Positions 38,489 through 47,113 of a stretch of DNA of 64,000 nt are shown here, piece after piece (position 1 is the stretch's first letter; each line of letters opens with the position of its first letter). The position numbers were made by a program, and so were the translations under genes. The stretch comes from Bacteroidia bacterium (GTDB lineage Bacteria; Bacteroidota; Bacteroidia; 2-12-FULL-35-15): positions 1 through 64,000 of the forward strand of contig JAEUTU010000052.1 of the NCBI GenBank assembly GCA_016786925.1, written 5' to 3'. The notes beneath the pieces were generated by a model. The model made no database searches and was not told where the DNA came from. It saw nothing but the letters and a program-made list of their open reading frames with translations.

Positions 38489-38748
38489 GATGTCAGTTCG
38501 AGTGGCGAGGAACGAGCTGTATCGAGAACGATTGGAATAAAAAACGCTCTGCTCCTAACCGCAAAGGACACAAAGTTTTTCGCAAAGCAACGCAGAGGGT
38601 TCTACGAAATACGATTGTGAGATACTATTATCCCTTCTCCTCCGGAGTTGGCCGTGGAGATGTCAAATCTTTGAGGTGATAACACTGGCAAAAGCATAAA
38701 GATGCTATTACTCCTTCGGAGAGGGCCGGGAAGAGGTATACTAATTAG
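38489..38748. other. Gene-free stretch made of degenerate interspersed repeat fragments
   Basis: Recognisable pieces are, in order: TGTCAGTTCGAGT ... TATCGAGAAC (38491-38529); AACCGCAAAGGACACAAAG with TTTTTCGCAAAG (about 38558-38590); and two 28-base copies of a TCTCCTxCGGAGxxGGCCG motif (38635-38662 and 38709-38736, 21 of 28 identical). From memory, such motifs recur between genes in many Bacteroidota. No coding frame here is credible. Confidence 0.55.
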
Positions 38749-39222
38749 CTAATTAACCTCTTTCTCCGCAAGCATAAAAGCAGGGATCAATACCATTAGC
38801 ACCACCGGTGATTGTGCTAGGCCCATTAAAAAGCGGGCGATCTCGTACATTCTTTCCAATGACGAGGGTACCATCCAGCCTATTATCATAAACAAACCCG
38901 AAAGGACAGTTAAACCTGCAAAAGCAAAAAGTACGATACGATTGTAATTCCTGTTACTAAAAAGGTATTGAATAGTATACCTGCTAATGAAATAGAAAAC
39001 AGCTGCAAATACGAGTGTAAACAACCATTTCAAATTGAGTACTGCGTCATAATCAAAGGATTCAAAAAAGCGCAGATGAGCAGGCATCGGATAATCCATT
39101 TCATAGTCCCATGCCAGTAGCATAGCATTTACTGTTCTGAAAAAATAATCGCGGTAAAAACTGATGAAAACGATCAGCGTTACAATGAGCAACAATACAA
39201 AATATTTATTCTTTTTTTGCAT
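38749..39222 (-). CDS. Small membrane protein of unknown function, coupled to the OmpA/PD40 gene
   Basis: The 157-residue protein has four predicted membrane helices at about residues 8-26, 60-80, 91-117 and 128-152. I do not recognise a family. Its ATG overlaps the stop codon of the upstream OmpA/PD40 gene (TAATG at 39220-39224), indicating translational coupling. It is the last gene of the long polysaccharide-region run and is followed by repeat debris. No hairpin terminator is obvious after it. Confidence 0.72.
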   Translation of the reverse strand: MQKKNKYFVLLLIVTLIVFISFYRDYFFRTVNAMLLAWDYEMDYPMPAHLRFFESFDYDAVLNLKWLFTLVFAAVFYFISRYTIQYLFSNRNYNRIVLFAFAGLTVLSGLFMIIGWMVPSSLERMYEIARFLMGLAQSPVVLMVLIPAFMLAEKEVN

Positions 39223-41243
39223 TATTTGCCGACTATAACAAACTCTGTTCTACGATTTTTAGCTCTACCTGCTTCTGTTGAATTATCAGCAATCGGAACA
39301 CTGGCACCAAATCCTTTAAAAGCGATCAAACGTTTTTCACTGATCCCTTTTTCCAACAGTTTATCACGCACAGTAAAGGCACGGTCGGTACTCAAAGCCA
39401 GGTTATCCTTCGGATTACCTACATTATCAGTATGTCCGTGTATCTCGATCTTGATCGTTGGATTTGCTTTTAAAAACTCCACAAATTCATCAATAACGAT
39501 CAACGAACGCGGTTCCATATCAGCTGAATTCGTTTTATAGTAAATATTATCTAACAAATACTTTTTCCCTACAGCAATTGTATCTGCGACAATCGGTTTA
39601 ATTGGTAAGGGTTTGGTGTTTTTTATTGAATCCTTCATTACCAGCTGTGAACTGAAAGCATAATTATCTTTTTTCACCGTAACGATGAGATCATTCTTGG
39701 CTTTATTGTTTACTACAACAGCAAAGTCGCCCGTAGTAGAATCAACCACAGCGGTTGTTACTTTTTTTGTAACGGCATCTTTTACCTCTACGGTAAAATT
39801 CTTTACTTCACCTTGTGCCTTGTCTTCCACCTTTCCTTTGATAAAGGCGACATCCTGCGGACGGGCTTCTTTGTACAATTCAAATGAAAACAGATCGTAT
39901 TTACCCACTGAGCGACCTTTTGTGCGATTAGGTTCATTGGAAGCAAAATATCCTAAATGACCATCTGTGCTCACAAAAAAACCAAGATCATCACCCACCG
40001 TATTGATCGGAACACCAATGTTTTTGGGTTCGGCCCACTTACCATCTTCTCCTTTACGGGAAAAGAAAATATCAAAACCACCTACACCCGGATGACCGTC
40101 CGAGCTAAAATACATGGTCTCAAAATCGGAGTGAATAAAGGGTGATTTTTCATCGAAAGGCGTATTGATCACTGGACCTAAATTCTCGGGCTTACTCCAC
40201 ATTCCGGTAGCCTTATCTTTTACTGTTTTATAAATATCTACTCCTCCTCTACCTCCTTTTCGGTCGCTGGCAAAATAAAGTGTTACTCCATCCGATGCCA
40301 ATGTGGGTTGTGAATCCCAATAAACCGGATCATTGATTCCTTCTACTTTTTCAATCTCGGTCCATTCACCATTTACCATATCAGAATGATAGATATCGCA
40401 ATTGACCTGAGCTCCACCTTCATCCTTACAGATCGTAAAATATAAATGTTTATTATCAATACTCATGGTTGCACCGCCTTGTCCGCCTTGCTTATTGAAT
40501 GGATAGGTCATACGACTTCCTTTCGTAAACTGTCCGGTTTTATCACGCTTGCTATAACTGAACAATTCTATTTCCTGATCGGTAGTCATGCCTGCAATCC
40601 CATCTTTATTTACATATGGCATTTTACGTGTAAACAAGATCATTTCATCATCGGCAGTGATAATTGGAAGGTATTCGTCATTAGGTGTACAAACACCTGT
40701 AACGGGATTCGGATCAAAAGGAACAGGATTTTTAAAGATCTCACCGTAAAGCTTAGCATACTTTAACATCCTTTTTGCTTCCGAAAGTAAGCCATCATAA
40801 TTCTTATCGAACTTGTCGGTATTATCATCTTTAAAATTCAAAAACTCTTTCAGGTATTTAGCACTTTCTTCCCATTTTTCCTGCTCATAATAACTAAATC
40901 CTAAATAGTAATAGGGATTGGAATGGTATTTCGGACATAACTCTACCACCTTTAAAAAATAAGGTTCCACAGGCTTAAAGGGCTTATCTTCGTATATGAG
41001 CGTACGAATACGTTCCATTCCGAAAGCAAAATTAGCATCCACATAATCCGGCTCCAGCTGAATAGCTTGCTCCAGGAATTTCATGCGATCATCTTTTTTA
41101 TTCTTTTTATCGATGCCTTGCTCGTATAGTTTCTTTGCTTTTTTATTCTCGATCTCCTGACAAGGTTTTTCTCCGTCATCCTGTGCATTAACAAGTAATG
41201 CGAATGAAAGAAAAATAAATGTGAGTGTGAAATACTTTTTCAT
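39222..41243 (-). CDS. TPR / PD40 / CRD / OmpA-family protein (PorE-like architecture), end of the polysaccharide operon
   Basis: From the ATG at 41243, which gives a proper signal peptide (KKYFTLTFIFLSFALLVNAQ), the protein has about 673 residues. TPRs lie at about 25-160. A PD40 propeller at about 170-440 includes YLPIITADDEMILFTRKMP and QPTLASDGVTLYFASDRKGG. A CRD-like domain follows, then a canonical OmpA domain at the C-terminus: IYYKTNSADMEPRSL, IEIHGHTDNVGNPKDNLALS, RAFTVRDKLLEKGI, GRAKNRRTEFVIVG. Both peptidoglycan-binding residues are present. This is the fourth protein of its type in the window. Its start lies 40 bases after the CpsB-like gene, with no convincing promoter between. 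Confidence 0.87.
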   Translation of the reverse strand: MKKYFTLTFIFLSFALLVNAQDDGEKPCQEIENKKAKKLYEQGIDKKNKKDDRMKFLEQAIQLEPDYVDANFAFGMERIRTLIYEDKPFKPVEPYFLKVVELCPKYHSNPYYYLGFSYYEQEKWEESAKYLKEFLNFKDDNTDKFDKNYDGLLSEAKRMLKYAKLYGEIFKNPVPFDPNPVTGVCTPNDEYLPIITADDEMILFTRKMPYVNKDGIAGMTTDQEIELFSYSKRDKTGQFTKGSRMTYPFNKQGGQGGATMSIDNKHLYFTICKDEGGAQVNCDIYHSDMVNGEWTEIEKVEGINDPVYWDSQPTLASDGVTLYFASDRKGGRGGVDIYKTVKDKATGMWSKPENLGPVINTPFDEKSPFIHSDFETMYFSSDGHPGVGGFDIFFSRKGEDGKWAEPKNIGVPINTVGDDLGFFVSTDGHLGYFASNEPNRTKGRSVGKYDLFSFELYKEARPQDVAFIKGKVEDKAQGEVKNFTVEVKDAVTKKVTTAVVDSTTGDFAVVVNNKAKNDLIVTVKKDNYAFSSQLVMKDSIKNTKPLPIKPIVADTIAVGKKYLLDNIYYKTNSADMEPRSLIVIDEFVEFLKANPTIKIEIHGHTDNVGNPKDNLALSTDRAFTVRDKLLEKGISEKRLIAFKGFGASVPIADNSTEAGRAKNRRTEFVIVGK

Positions 41244-41283
41244 GTGTAAATAATTTGTATCAAAAACTACAATAATCAAACCA

Positions 41284-42033
41284 TTATAAGGTATGATTCA
41301 GAAGCTTTCCGCCTTCCACCAACTTCAACAAGTGTGGCTCATACACCACTTCTTTCATTAAATTAATATGTCCCACATGGTGACAATCGGTTCCAACAAA
41401 AGAGATCATTTCTTTATCGATCATTTGTTCCGCCACTTTTTTTGTTGGAATGGAATAATATCCTGTTAAGGAATTAATATTCATTTGCAACAAAACTCCT
41501 TTATCAATAAATGCTTCGTATTTATCAAACTCCCTGTGCCAGAAATTGTATCGTTCGGGATGCGCCAACACCGGTTTGTAACCCTGTGTTTGCATCTTAA
41601 AGATCACATGAAATAAATTATCAGGTGGATTCATGTAGGAGATCTCAAACAACAGGTAATTGTTACCAAAAGTGAGAAGCTTTTCATTATCTAATTTTCG
41701 TTCAAAATCAAAATCAAGATAATATTCAGCTGCTGCTCCCATTTCTACTTGAACACCCGCTTCTTTCAATGCAGGCTTCACTTTTTCCAGTCCACCCAAT
41801 ATTGTTTCAGGTGTATTTCTATAACCATCACCCATGATATGAGGTGTGGTAATGATCTTTTTATAGCCCATACTATTGAGCATCGTGATCATATTTACAC
41901 TGTCTTCTACACTCTTTGATCCATCATCAATGGCAGGCACCAAATGCGAATGCACATCGGTAACCAACTTACTCAGGTCAACCGGAGTACTTAATCGTTT
42001 TGGCTTCTTTTTAAATAGATCGAAAAGTCCCAA
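41284..42033 (-). CDS. CpsB/YwqE-type PHP-domain tyrosine-protein phosphatase
   Basis: The PHP motifs are clear: TDVHSHLVPAIDDGSKS, TTPHIMGDGYRNTP, LAHPERYNFWH and GTDCHHVGHIN, all with metal-binding His and Asp. CpsB/YwqE enzymes dephosphorylate the tyrosine-rich tail of capsule co-polymerase kinases and so control polysaccharide export. I start translation at TTG 42033, which yields the family-typical MGLFDLFKKK; the ATG at 42072 would add a hydrophobic stretch and overlap the upstream epimerase gene by 28 bases. No Wzc-like kinase is visible in the window, so the substrate must be encoded elsewhere. Confidence 0.88.
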   Translation of the reverse strand: MGLFDLFKKKPKRLSTPVDLSKLVTDVHSHLVPAIDDGSKSVEDSVNMITMLNSMGYKKIITTPHIMGDGYRNTPETILGGLEKVKPALKEAGVQVEMGAAAEYYLDFDFERKLDNEKLLTFGNNYLLFEISYMNPPDNLFHVIFKMQTQGYKPVLAHPERYNFWHREFDKYEAFIDKGVLLQMNINSLTGYYSIPTKKVAEQMIDKEMISFVGTDCHHVGHINLMKEVVYEPHLLKLVEGGKLLNHTL

Positions 42034-42044
42034 TGAATGTATAA

Positions 42045-43037
42045 TTAATATGAATATCGTTTTTTGAACCATTCGAGCGTTTTGCTCAACCCTTCTTCTA
42101 TCTTCACATTTGGCTCATAACCTAAGATCATTTTTGCCTTGGCAATATCTGCCAGAGAATCTCTTACGTCACCAGGTCTATCCGCTCTATATCCCTGTTT
42201 CACTTCTGTACCAATTAGTTTACGAAGAATATCGATCAATTGGTTTAAGGAAACACGTTCACCAACTGCAATATTAAAAACATCTCCCTGAACATTCTTC
42301 AGATCAGCAAACATTGCTTTAATATTAGCTTGTACCGCATTTTCCACAAAAGTAAAATCACGGGTTTGTTCACCATCGCCATTGATCATGGGTGATTCTC
42401 CTTTCAATAAGGCATTAATGAACAATGGAATAGCCGCAGCATACTCTCCTTGCGGATTTTGGCGTGGTCCGAATATATTAAAATAGCGAAGTCCTACAAC
42501 TTCCATTTGATAGGTTTTAGCGAAGATCTCGCCATACAACTCATTGGTCATTTTTGACACCGCATAAGGTGATAATTGTTTCCCTATTTTATCTTCCACT
42601 TTAGGCATTACTTTACTATCACCATACACAGAAGAAGAACTGGCATATACCACACGTTTTACTTTGGCATCACGTGCTGCGATCAGAACATTAATAAAAC
42701 CTGTTGCATTTACATTGTGTGTAGCAATTGGATTTTTGATGGAACGGGGAACTGAGCCCAATGCTGCATCGTGAAAAACATGATCAACTCCGGCACAAGC
42801 ATTATGACAATCGTTGATGTCGCAGATATCACCATTTATAAATTCAAAATTGGGAAGCGATAGATATGGTTTCAGATTCTCTTCGAAACCTGTCGCGAAA
42901 TTATCCAATACAACTACTTTCTTTGCATTGTATTTCAACAAGTATTCCACCAAATTGGAACCAATAAATCCGGCACCACCGGTAACCAAAAATGTTTTTC
43001 CGGAAATATCTATATAATGAAATGGAGTTTCGTACAT
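42045..43037 (-). CDS. UDP-N-acetylglucosamine/UDP-GlcNAcA C4-epimerase of the WbpP/TviC type
   Basis: The 330-residue extended SDR has the NAD motif TGGAGFIGS (residues 19-27) and the catalytic Y158xxxK162 in LSPYAVSK, preceded by SSSSVYGD. The segments FHDAALGSVPRSIKNP, GLRYFNIFGPRQNPQGEYAA and GDGEQTRDFTFVENAV are characteristic of WbpP/TviC epimerases, which interconvert GlcNAc and GalNAc forms (or their uronic acids). Paired with the TviB/WbpO-like dehydrogenase in this operon, it would yield UDP-GalNAcA. The exact substrate is inference. Confidence 0.88.
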   Translation of the reverse strand: MYETPFHYIDISGKTFLVTGGAGFIGSNLVEYLLKYNAKKVVVLDNFATGFEENLKPYLSLPNFEFINGDICDINDCHNACAGVDHVFHDAALGSVPRSIKNPIATHNVNATGFINVLIAARDAKVKRVVYASSSSVYGDSKVMPKVEDKIGKQLSPYAVSKMTNELYGEIFAKTYQMEVVGLRYFNIFGPRQNPQGEYAAAIPLFINALLKGESPMINGDGEQTRDFTFVENAVQANIKAMFADLKNVQGDVFNIAVGERVSLNQLIDILRKLIGTEVKQGYRADRPGDVRDSLADIAKAKMILGYEPNVKIEEGLSKTLEWFKKRYSY

Positions 43038-43057
43038 ATAAATTTGCTTTGAGCCAA

Positions 43058-44110
43058 TTATCGCTTTACGTACTGTTGCTCGTAATACTTTTTATAATCT
43101 CCGGAGGTTACATTATTTAACCATTCTTCATTCGTCAAATACCAGTCAACTGTTTTTTCCAGACCTTCTTCAAATTGCAAAGATGGCACCCAGCCTAATT
43201 CTTTTTGAAGTTTAGTAGAGTCGATCGCATAACGAAGGTCGTGTCCTGCTCTATCCTTTACAAATGTGATCAACTTAGCCGACTCGCCTTCCGGACGATT
43301 CAATTTCTTATCCATGATCTTGCAAAGCACGTGAATTAAATCAATGTTCGTCCATTCATTATGACCACCAATATTATAGGTTGAACCTGTTTTTGCATTA
43401 TGGAAGATCACATCGATCGCTCTTGCATGATCTTCTACCCATAACCAATCACGCACATTCTCACCTTTTCCGTAAATAGGAATAGGTTTATTGTTTTTAA
43501 TATTATGAATAGACAATGGAATTAGTTTTTCAGGAAAGTGATGACTTCCATAATTGTTCGAACAATTAGAAATAACGGCATCCATCCCATAAGTATCATG
43601 GTAGGCTCTTACAAAATGGTCGGAGCTGGCTTTAGAAGCTGAATATGGACTGTGAGGATCGTAAGCTGTTGTTTCAGTAAACATTCCTGTTTCACCCAAT
43701 GTTCCATACACCTCATCGGTTGATACATGATAAAAACGATGAGCAGCATAATTATCTTTCCATTCGTTACGTGCTGCGTTCAAAAGATTAACAGTACCGA
43801 TCACGTTGGTCATAACAAACTCCAAAGGATTAGAGATACTTCTATCCACATGACTTTCAGCAGCTAAATGGATCACCGCATCAAATTTATGCTCAGCAAA
43901 TAATTGATTGATAAATGCGGCATCTACTATATCGCCTTTTATAAATGTGTAATTCGACTTACTCTCAACATCCTTCAAATTCGCCAAATTGCCGGCATAA
44001 GTTAATTTATCCAAATTAACGATCTGATAATTGGCATACTTATTCACAAAAAGACGAACAACGTGCGAACCAATAAATCCTGCACCTCCGGTAATCAATA
44101 TTTTTTTCAT
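43058..44110 (-). CDS. rfbB: dTDP-glucose 4,6-dehydratase
   Basis: The 350-residue protein has GGAGFIGS (8-15), the dehydratase triad region STDEVYG (T131, D132, E133) and Y156SASK160. Further family signatures are AAESHVDRSI, CSNNYGSHHFPEKLIPL and GENVRDWLWVEDHARAI. It makes dTDP-4-keto-6-deoxyglucose, the precursor of rhamnose and other deoxysugars. The usual partners rfbA, rfbC and rfbD are absent from the window. It follows the TviB-like gene after a 76-base gap that contains a small purine-rich repeat. Confidence 0.96.
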   Translation of the reverse strand: MKKILITGGAGFIGSHVVRLFVNKYANYQIVNLDKLTYAGNLANLKDVESKSNYTFIKGDIVDAAFINQLFAEHKFDAVIHLAAESHVDRSISNPLEFVMTNVIGTVNLLNAARNEWKDNYAAHRFYHVSTDEVYGTLGETGMFTETTAYDPHSPYSASKASSDHFVRAYHDTYGMDAVISNCSNNYGSHHFPEKLIPLSIHNIKNNKPIPIYGKGENVRDWLWVEDHARAIDVIFHNAKTGSTYNIGGHNEWTNIDLIHVLCKIMDKKLNRPEGESAKLITFVKDRAGHDLRYAIDSTKLQKELGWVPSLQFEEGLEKTVDWYLTNEEWLNNVTSGDYKKYYEQQYVKR

Positions 44111-44129
44111 AACTGCTATTTTAGCTTTC

Positions 44130-44180
44130 TATTTTTTCGATTTCCACTTCCGAACTCCAACTTTCGATTTCCGATTTTAA
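44130..44180. repeat. Short degenerate repeat between rfbB and the TviB-like gene
   Basis: The gap contains TCGATTTCC, ACTTCCGAACTCC, AACTTTCGATTTCCGATTTT, that is, repeated variants of CGATTTCC and ACTTCCGA. On the minus strand it is GGAAATCGAAAGTTGGAG-like. Low-complexity insertions of this kind are frequent between Bacteroidota genes; it is the only sizeable gap within the operon. Confidence 0.5.
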
Positions 44181-44186
44181 TTTAAT

Positions 44187-45476
44187 CTATAAACTCCAAT
44201 ACGTTAGATTTTTGATCTTACCCTTTAGGATGCCTTTAATATCGGTCAGAATTCCGCCTTCTGATAATATAGATTTGTAATATGCTTCATCCAAATTCAA
44301 ATATTCTTTGTGATTTACAGCAACAACAACTGCATCGTATCCTTTTCCGATCTCTTTCACCAAACCAAATCCATACTCATGCATCAACTCTTCTGAGTCG
44401 GCATGTGGATCTACCACATCTACCTGCACTCCGAACGATTTAAATTCTTTGATCACATCCGACACTTTTGAATTACGAACGTCACTTACATTCTCTTTGA
44501 ACGTTGCACCCATTACCAACACTCTTGATTCTGTCAAATTCTTTTTAGCAGCAATGATCTTTTTTACGGTTTGTTTAGCTACATAAAAACCCATGGAGTC
44601 ATTCACATAACGTCCGGAATTGATCACTCGTGCATGATATCCTAACTCTTCTGCTTTATATGTTAAGTAATACGGATCCACACCGATACAATGCCCACCT
44701 ACTAATCCCGGAGAAAATTTCAAGAAATTCCATTTTGTTCCGGCAGCCTCCAACACATCGTAGGTATTAATGCCGATACGACTGAAGATGATCGACAATT
44801 CATTCATCAAAGCAATGTTCACATCACGTTGTGTATTTTCAATGATCTTAGCAGCTTCCGCAACTTTGATAGAAGAAGCTTTGTGAACACCCGGCTCAAC
44901 AATGATCTTGTAGGTTTCAGCGATTACTTCCAATGACTCATCATCACAACCGGAAACTACTTTTAATATTTTAGTAATGGTATGTTCTTTATCACCGGGA
45001 TTGATTCGTTCCGGAGAATATCCAACTTTAAAGTCGGTTTTAAATTTCAATCCCGAAACTTCTTCTAACACAGGTATACAATCCTCCTCGGTACAACCGG
45101 GATATACAGTTGATTCATACACCACATAATCACCTTTCTTTAATGCTTTTCCAACCGAACGGGAAGCACCAACCAACGGTTTTAAGTCTGGTAAGTTATG
45201 CTCATCAATAGGTGTAGGTACCGCTACAATAAAAAAGTTAGCTTGTTTCAACACATCAATAGATGTTGTAAATTCAATATCACATCCTTCAAAATCTTTC
45301 GCTTCCAATTCCTGCGAAGGATCGATATTGTTTTGCATCATTTTAACGCGTTCTTCATTGATATCGAAACCAATTACTTTTACTTTTTTAGCAAATGCCA
45401 ATGCAATTGGTAATCCAACATATCCCAGACCTATCACTGCGATCTTTGCTTCTTTGTTTTTGATTTTGTTGATCAT
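44187..45476 (-). CDS. Nucleotide sugar dehydrogenase, WbpO/TviB type (UDP-GlcNAc or UDP-GalNAc 6-dehydrogenase)
   Basis: The 429-residue protein has the NAD motif IGLGYVGLP (15-23) and the catalytic C264 in GLVGGHCIGVDPYYLTYKA. The sequence VPTPIDEHNLPDL, ESTVYPGCTEEDC, VGYSPERINPGDKEHTI and AAGTKWNFLKF is typical of the WbpO/TviB branch rather than of UDP-glucose dehydrogenase. It performs two NAD-dependent oxidations at C6 to give an N-acetylhexosaminuronic acid. It can supply UDP-GlcNAcA both to the WbpP/TviC-like epimerase and to the WlbA-WlbC-WlbB series encoded in the same operon. Confidence 0.92.
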   Translation of the reverse strand: MINKIKNKEAKIAVIGLGYVGLPIALAFAKKVKVIGFDINEERVKMMQNNIDPSQELEAKDFEGCDIEFTTSIDVLKQANFFIVAVPTPIDEHNLPDLKPLVGASRSVGKALKKGDYVVYESTVYPGCTEEDCIPVLEEVSGLKFKTDFKVGYSPERINPGDKEHTITKILKVVSGCDDESLEVIAETYKIIVEPGVHKASSIKVAEAAKIIENTQRDVNIALMNELSIIFSRIGINTYDVLEAAGTKWNFLKFSPGLVGGHCIGVDPYYLTYKAEELGYHARVINSGRYVNDSMGFYVAKQTVKKIIAAKKNLTESRVLVMGATFKENVSDVRNSKVSDVIKEFKSFGVQVDVVDPHADSEELMHEYGFGLVKEIGKGYDAVVVAVNHKEYLNLDEAYYKSILSEGGILTDIKGILKGKIKNLTYWSL

Positions 45477-45497
45477 AATGTATCTACTAATTTCGTT

Positions 45498-46523
45498 TTA
45501 ACTTTTTCTATCGGGTTTTCTTAATAAATAAATTCGTTCTATAATATCCACCACTTTTAAGCCTTCCATAGCATTGGTAGTGATCGTTGTTCTGCCTTTT
45601 AATGTATCGATCACATTAGAAATGATCTGTGGATGATTATTCGCGGATCCTTTATAAGCACCGTAATCATTCGCTTCATTTGTTGGAGCCAACTCTGGAA
45701 ACATATAATCTTTTATATTGCAATACTCCACTTTATCCATGTATTGTCCACCCACCTTAACACTTCCTTTACTACCAACAATGGTGATACTGCTCTCTAA
45801 ATTGGAGTTCCAAACAGCTGTAGAATAATTGATGCTTCCCATTCCGCCATTCACAAAATTGAAATTCACAAAACCGCTATCTTCAAATTCAGTCAATGCT
45901 GCGTGATTAAAATCATTGAACTTTGCCTGAATATTACTCACATCACCAAATATCCAGTACAAAAGATCTATCCAGTGTGAGAACTGAGTAAATAATGTTC
46001 CTCCATCTAATTCTTGTGTTCCTTTCCAACCACCTTTTTTGTAATAACGTTCGTCACGGTTCCAATAACAATTCAACTGTACCATGTAAACATCACCAAC
46101 AATTTTTTCTTCAACAATCTTTTTTAACCAAACCGAAGGAGGTGAAAAACGGTTTTGCATCACACAAAAAACATTTTTACTTTTTTGTAATGCTTTAAAG
46201 ATCATTGTTTCACAGTCGATCTTCGACAGTGCCATCGGTTTCTCCACCACCACATGCTTATCCGCATCCAATGCAACCAATGAATGTTTCGCATGCAGTC
46301 CATTGGGAGTACAAACATTCACCACTTCAATTTCCGGATGGGCTGCTAGCATCGCTTCAGGAGTATTGTAGAATGGTTCTTTCAAATCATTTAAACCTAA
46401 ACTTCCTTTTTCTGCAACATCACAAACTGCGATCAATTCCGCTTCCGGATTTCTTCGCACCATCTCTGCATGTCGTTTACCAATATGTCCTTGCCCGATT
46501 ACTGCAAATTTAATTTTACTCAT
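45498..46523 (-). CDS. wlbA: WlbA/WbpB-like Gfo/Idh/MocA oxidoreductase (UDP-GlcNAcA 3-dehydrogenase)
   Basis: The product is 341 residues from ATG 46523; an ATG five codons earlier overlaps the wlbB stop. The Rossmann motif is AVIGQGHIGKRH. Next come CTPNGLHAKHSL and the catalytic VVVEKPMAL. The C-terminal half holds NRDERYYKKGGWKGTQELDG and GGTLFTQFSHWIDLLYW, which are signatures of WlbA/WbpB. These oxidise C3 of UDP-GlcNAcA to the 3-keto form. WlbB and a WlbC-type aminotransferase in the same operon complete the conversion to the 3-acetamido product. Confidence 0.88.
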   Translation of the reverse strand: MSKIKFAVIGQGHIGKRHAEMVRRNPEAELIAVCDVAEKGSLGLNDLKEPFYNTPEAMLAAHPEIEVVNVCTPNGLHAKHSLVALDADKHVVVEKPMALSKIDCETMIFKALQKSKNVFCVMQNRFSPPSVWLKKIVEEKIVGDVYMVQLNCYWNRDERYYKKGGWKGTQELDGGTLFTQFSHWIDLLYWIFGDVSNIQAKFNDFNHAALTEFEDSGFVNFNFVNGGMGSINYSTAVWNSNLESSITIVGSKGSVKVGGQYMDKVEYCNIKDYMFPELAPTNEANDYGAYKGSANNHPQIISNVIDTLKGRTTITTNAMEGLKVVDIIERIYLLRKPDRKS

Positions 46524-46530
46524 ATTTTTC

Positions 46531-47112
46531 CTATTCAACGATCTTTGAAACTTTATTCCCTTCTAATTTATACTTATCCCTACTTTCAGGACAAACAGCA
46601 ATTCCATCCTTATCAAAACTTAAACGATGGCCGTATTCACTGATCCATCCCATTTGTTTGGCCGGATTTCCCACCCATAATGAATAGGGAGGAACATTCT
46701 TAGTGACCACCGCACCTGCACCGATAAAAGCATACTCACCAATATCATGACCACAAACGATGGTTGCATTTGCACCAATGGATGATCCTTTACCAACGTG
46801 TGTCTTTGCATATTCATTTTTACGATTAATAGCACTTCTCGGATTGATCACATTGGTAAATACCATAGATGGCCCAAGAAACACATCATCATCGCAAGTT
46901 ACTCCAGTATAAATAGAAACATTATTTTGCACCTTTACATTACGCCCCAACACAACATCTGGTGATATCACTACATTCTGGCCAATATTACAATTCTCAC
47001 CAAGCGTACAATTAGGCATGATGTGTGAAAAGTGCCAGATCTTGGTTCCTTTACCGATCTTACATCCCTGATCAATAACAGCTGTTTCGTGTGCAAAAAA
47101 CTCTTGACTCAT
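46531..47112 (-). CDS. wlbB: WlbB/WbpD-like N-acetyltransferase (left-handed beta-helix)
   Basis: The 193-residue protein is a hexapeptide-repeat acyltransferase: GCKIGKGTKIWHFSHIMPNC, LGENCNIGQNVVISPDVVLG, NNVSIYTGVTCDDDVFLGPS, and IGANATIVCGHDIGEYAFIG. The order HFSHIMPNC, GPSMVFTNVINPRS and GNPAKQMGWISEYG is found in WbpD/WlbB, which acetylate the 3-amino group of UDP-2-acetamido-3-amino-glucuronate. It lies between UXS (gap one base) and wlbA. Confidence 0.9.
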   Translation of the reverse strand: MSQEFFAHETAVIDQGCKIGKGTKIWHFSHIMPNCTLGENCNIGQNVVISPDVVLGRNVKVQNNVSIYTGVTCDDDVFLGPSMVFTNVINPRSAINRKNEYAKTHVGKGSSIGANATIVCGHDIGEYAFIGAGAVVTKNVPPYSLWVGNPAKQMGWISEYGHRLSFDKDGIAVCPESRDKYKLEGNKVSKIVE

Positions 47113-47113
47113 A

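Noticed and set aside
38335-38679. A 114-codon open frame with LRIGDLRIQDL repeats
   Set aside because: It is the translation of the 15-bp tandem repeat and of intergenic repeat debris; there is no plausible start region or domain.
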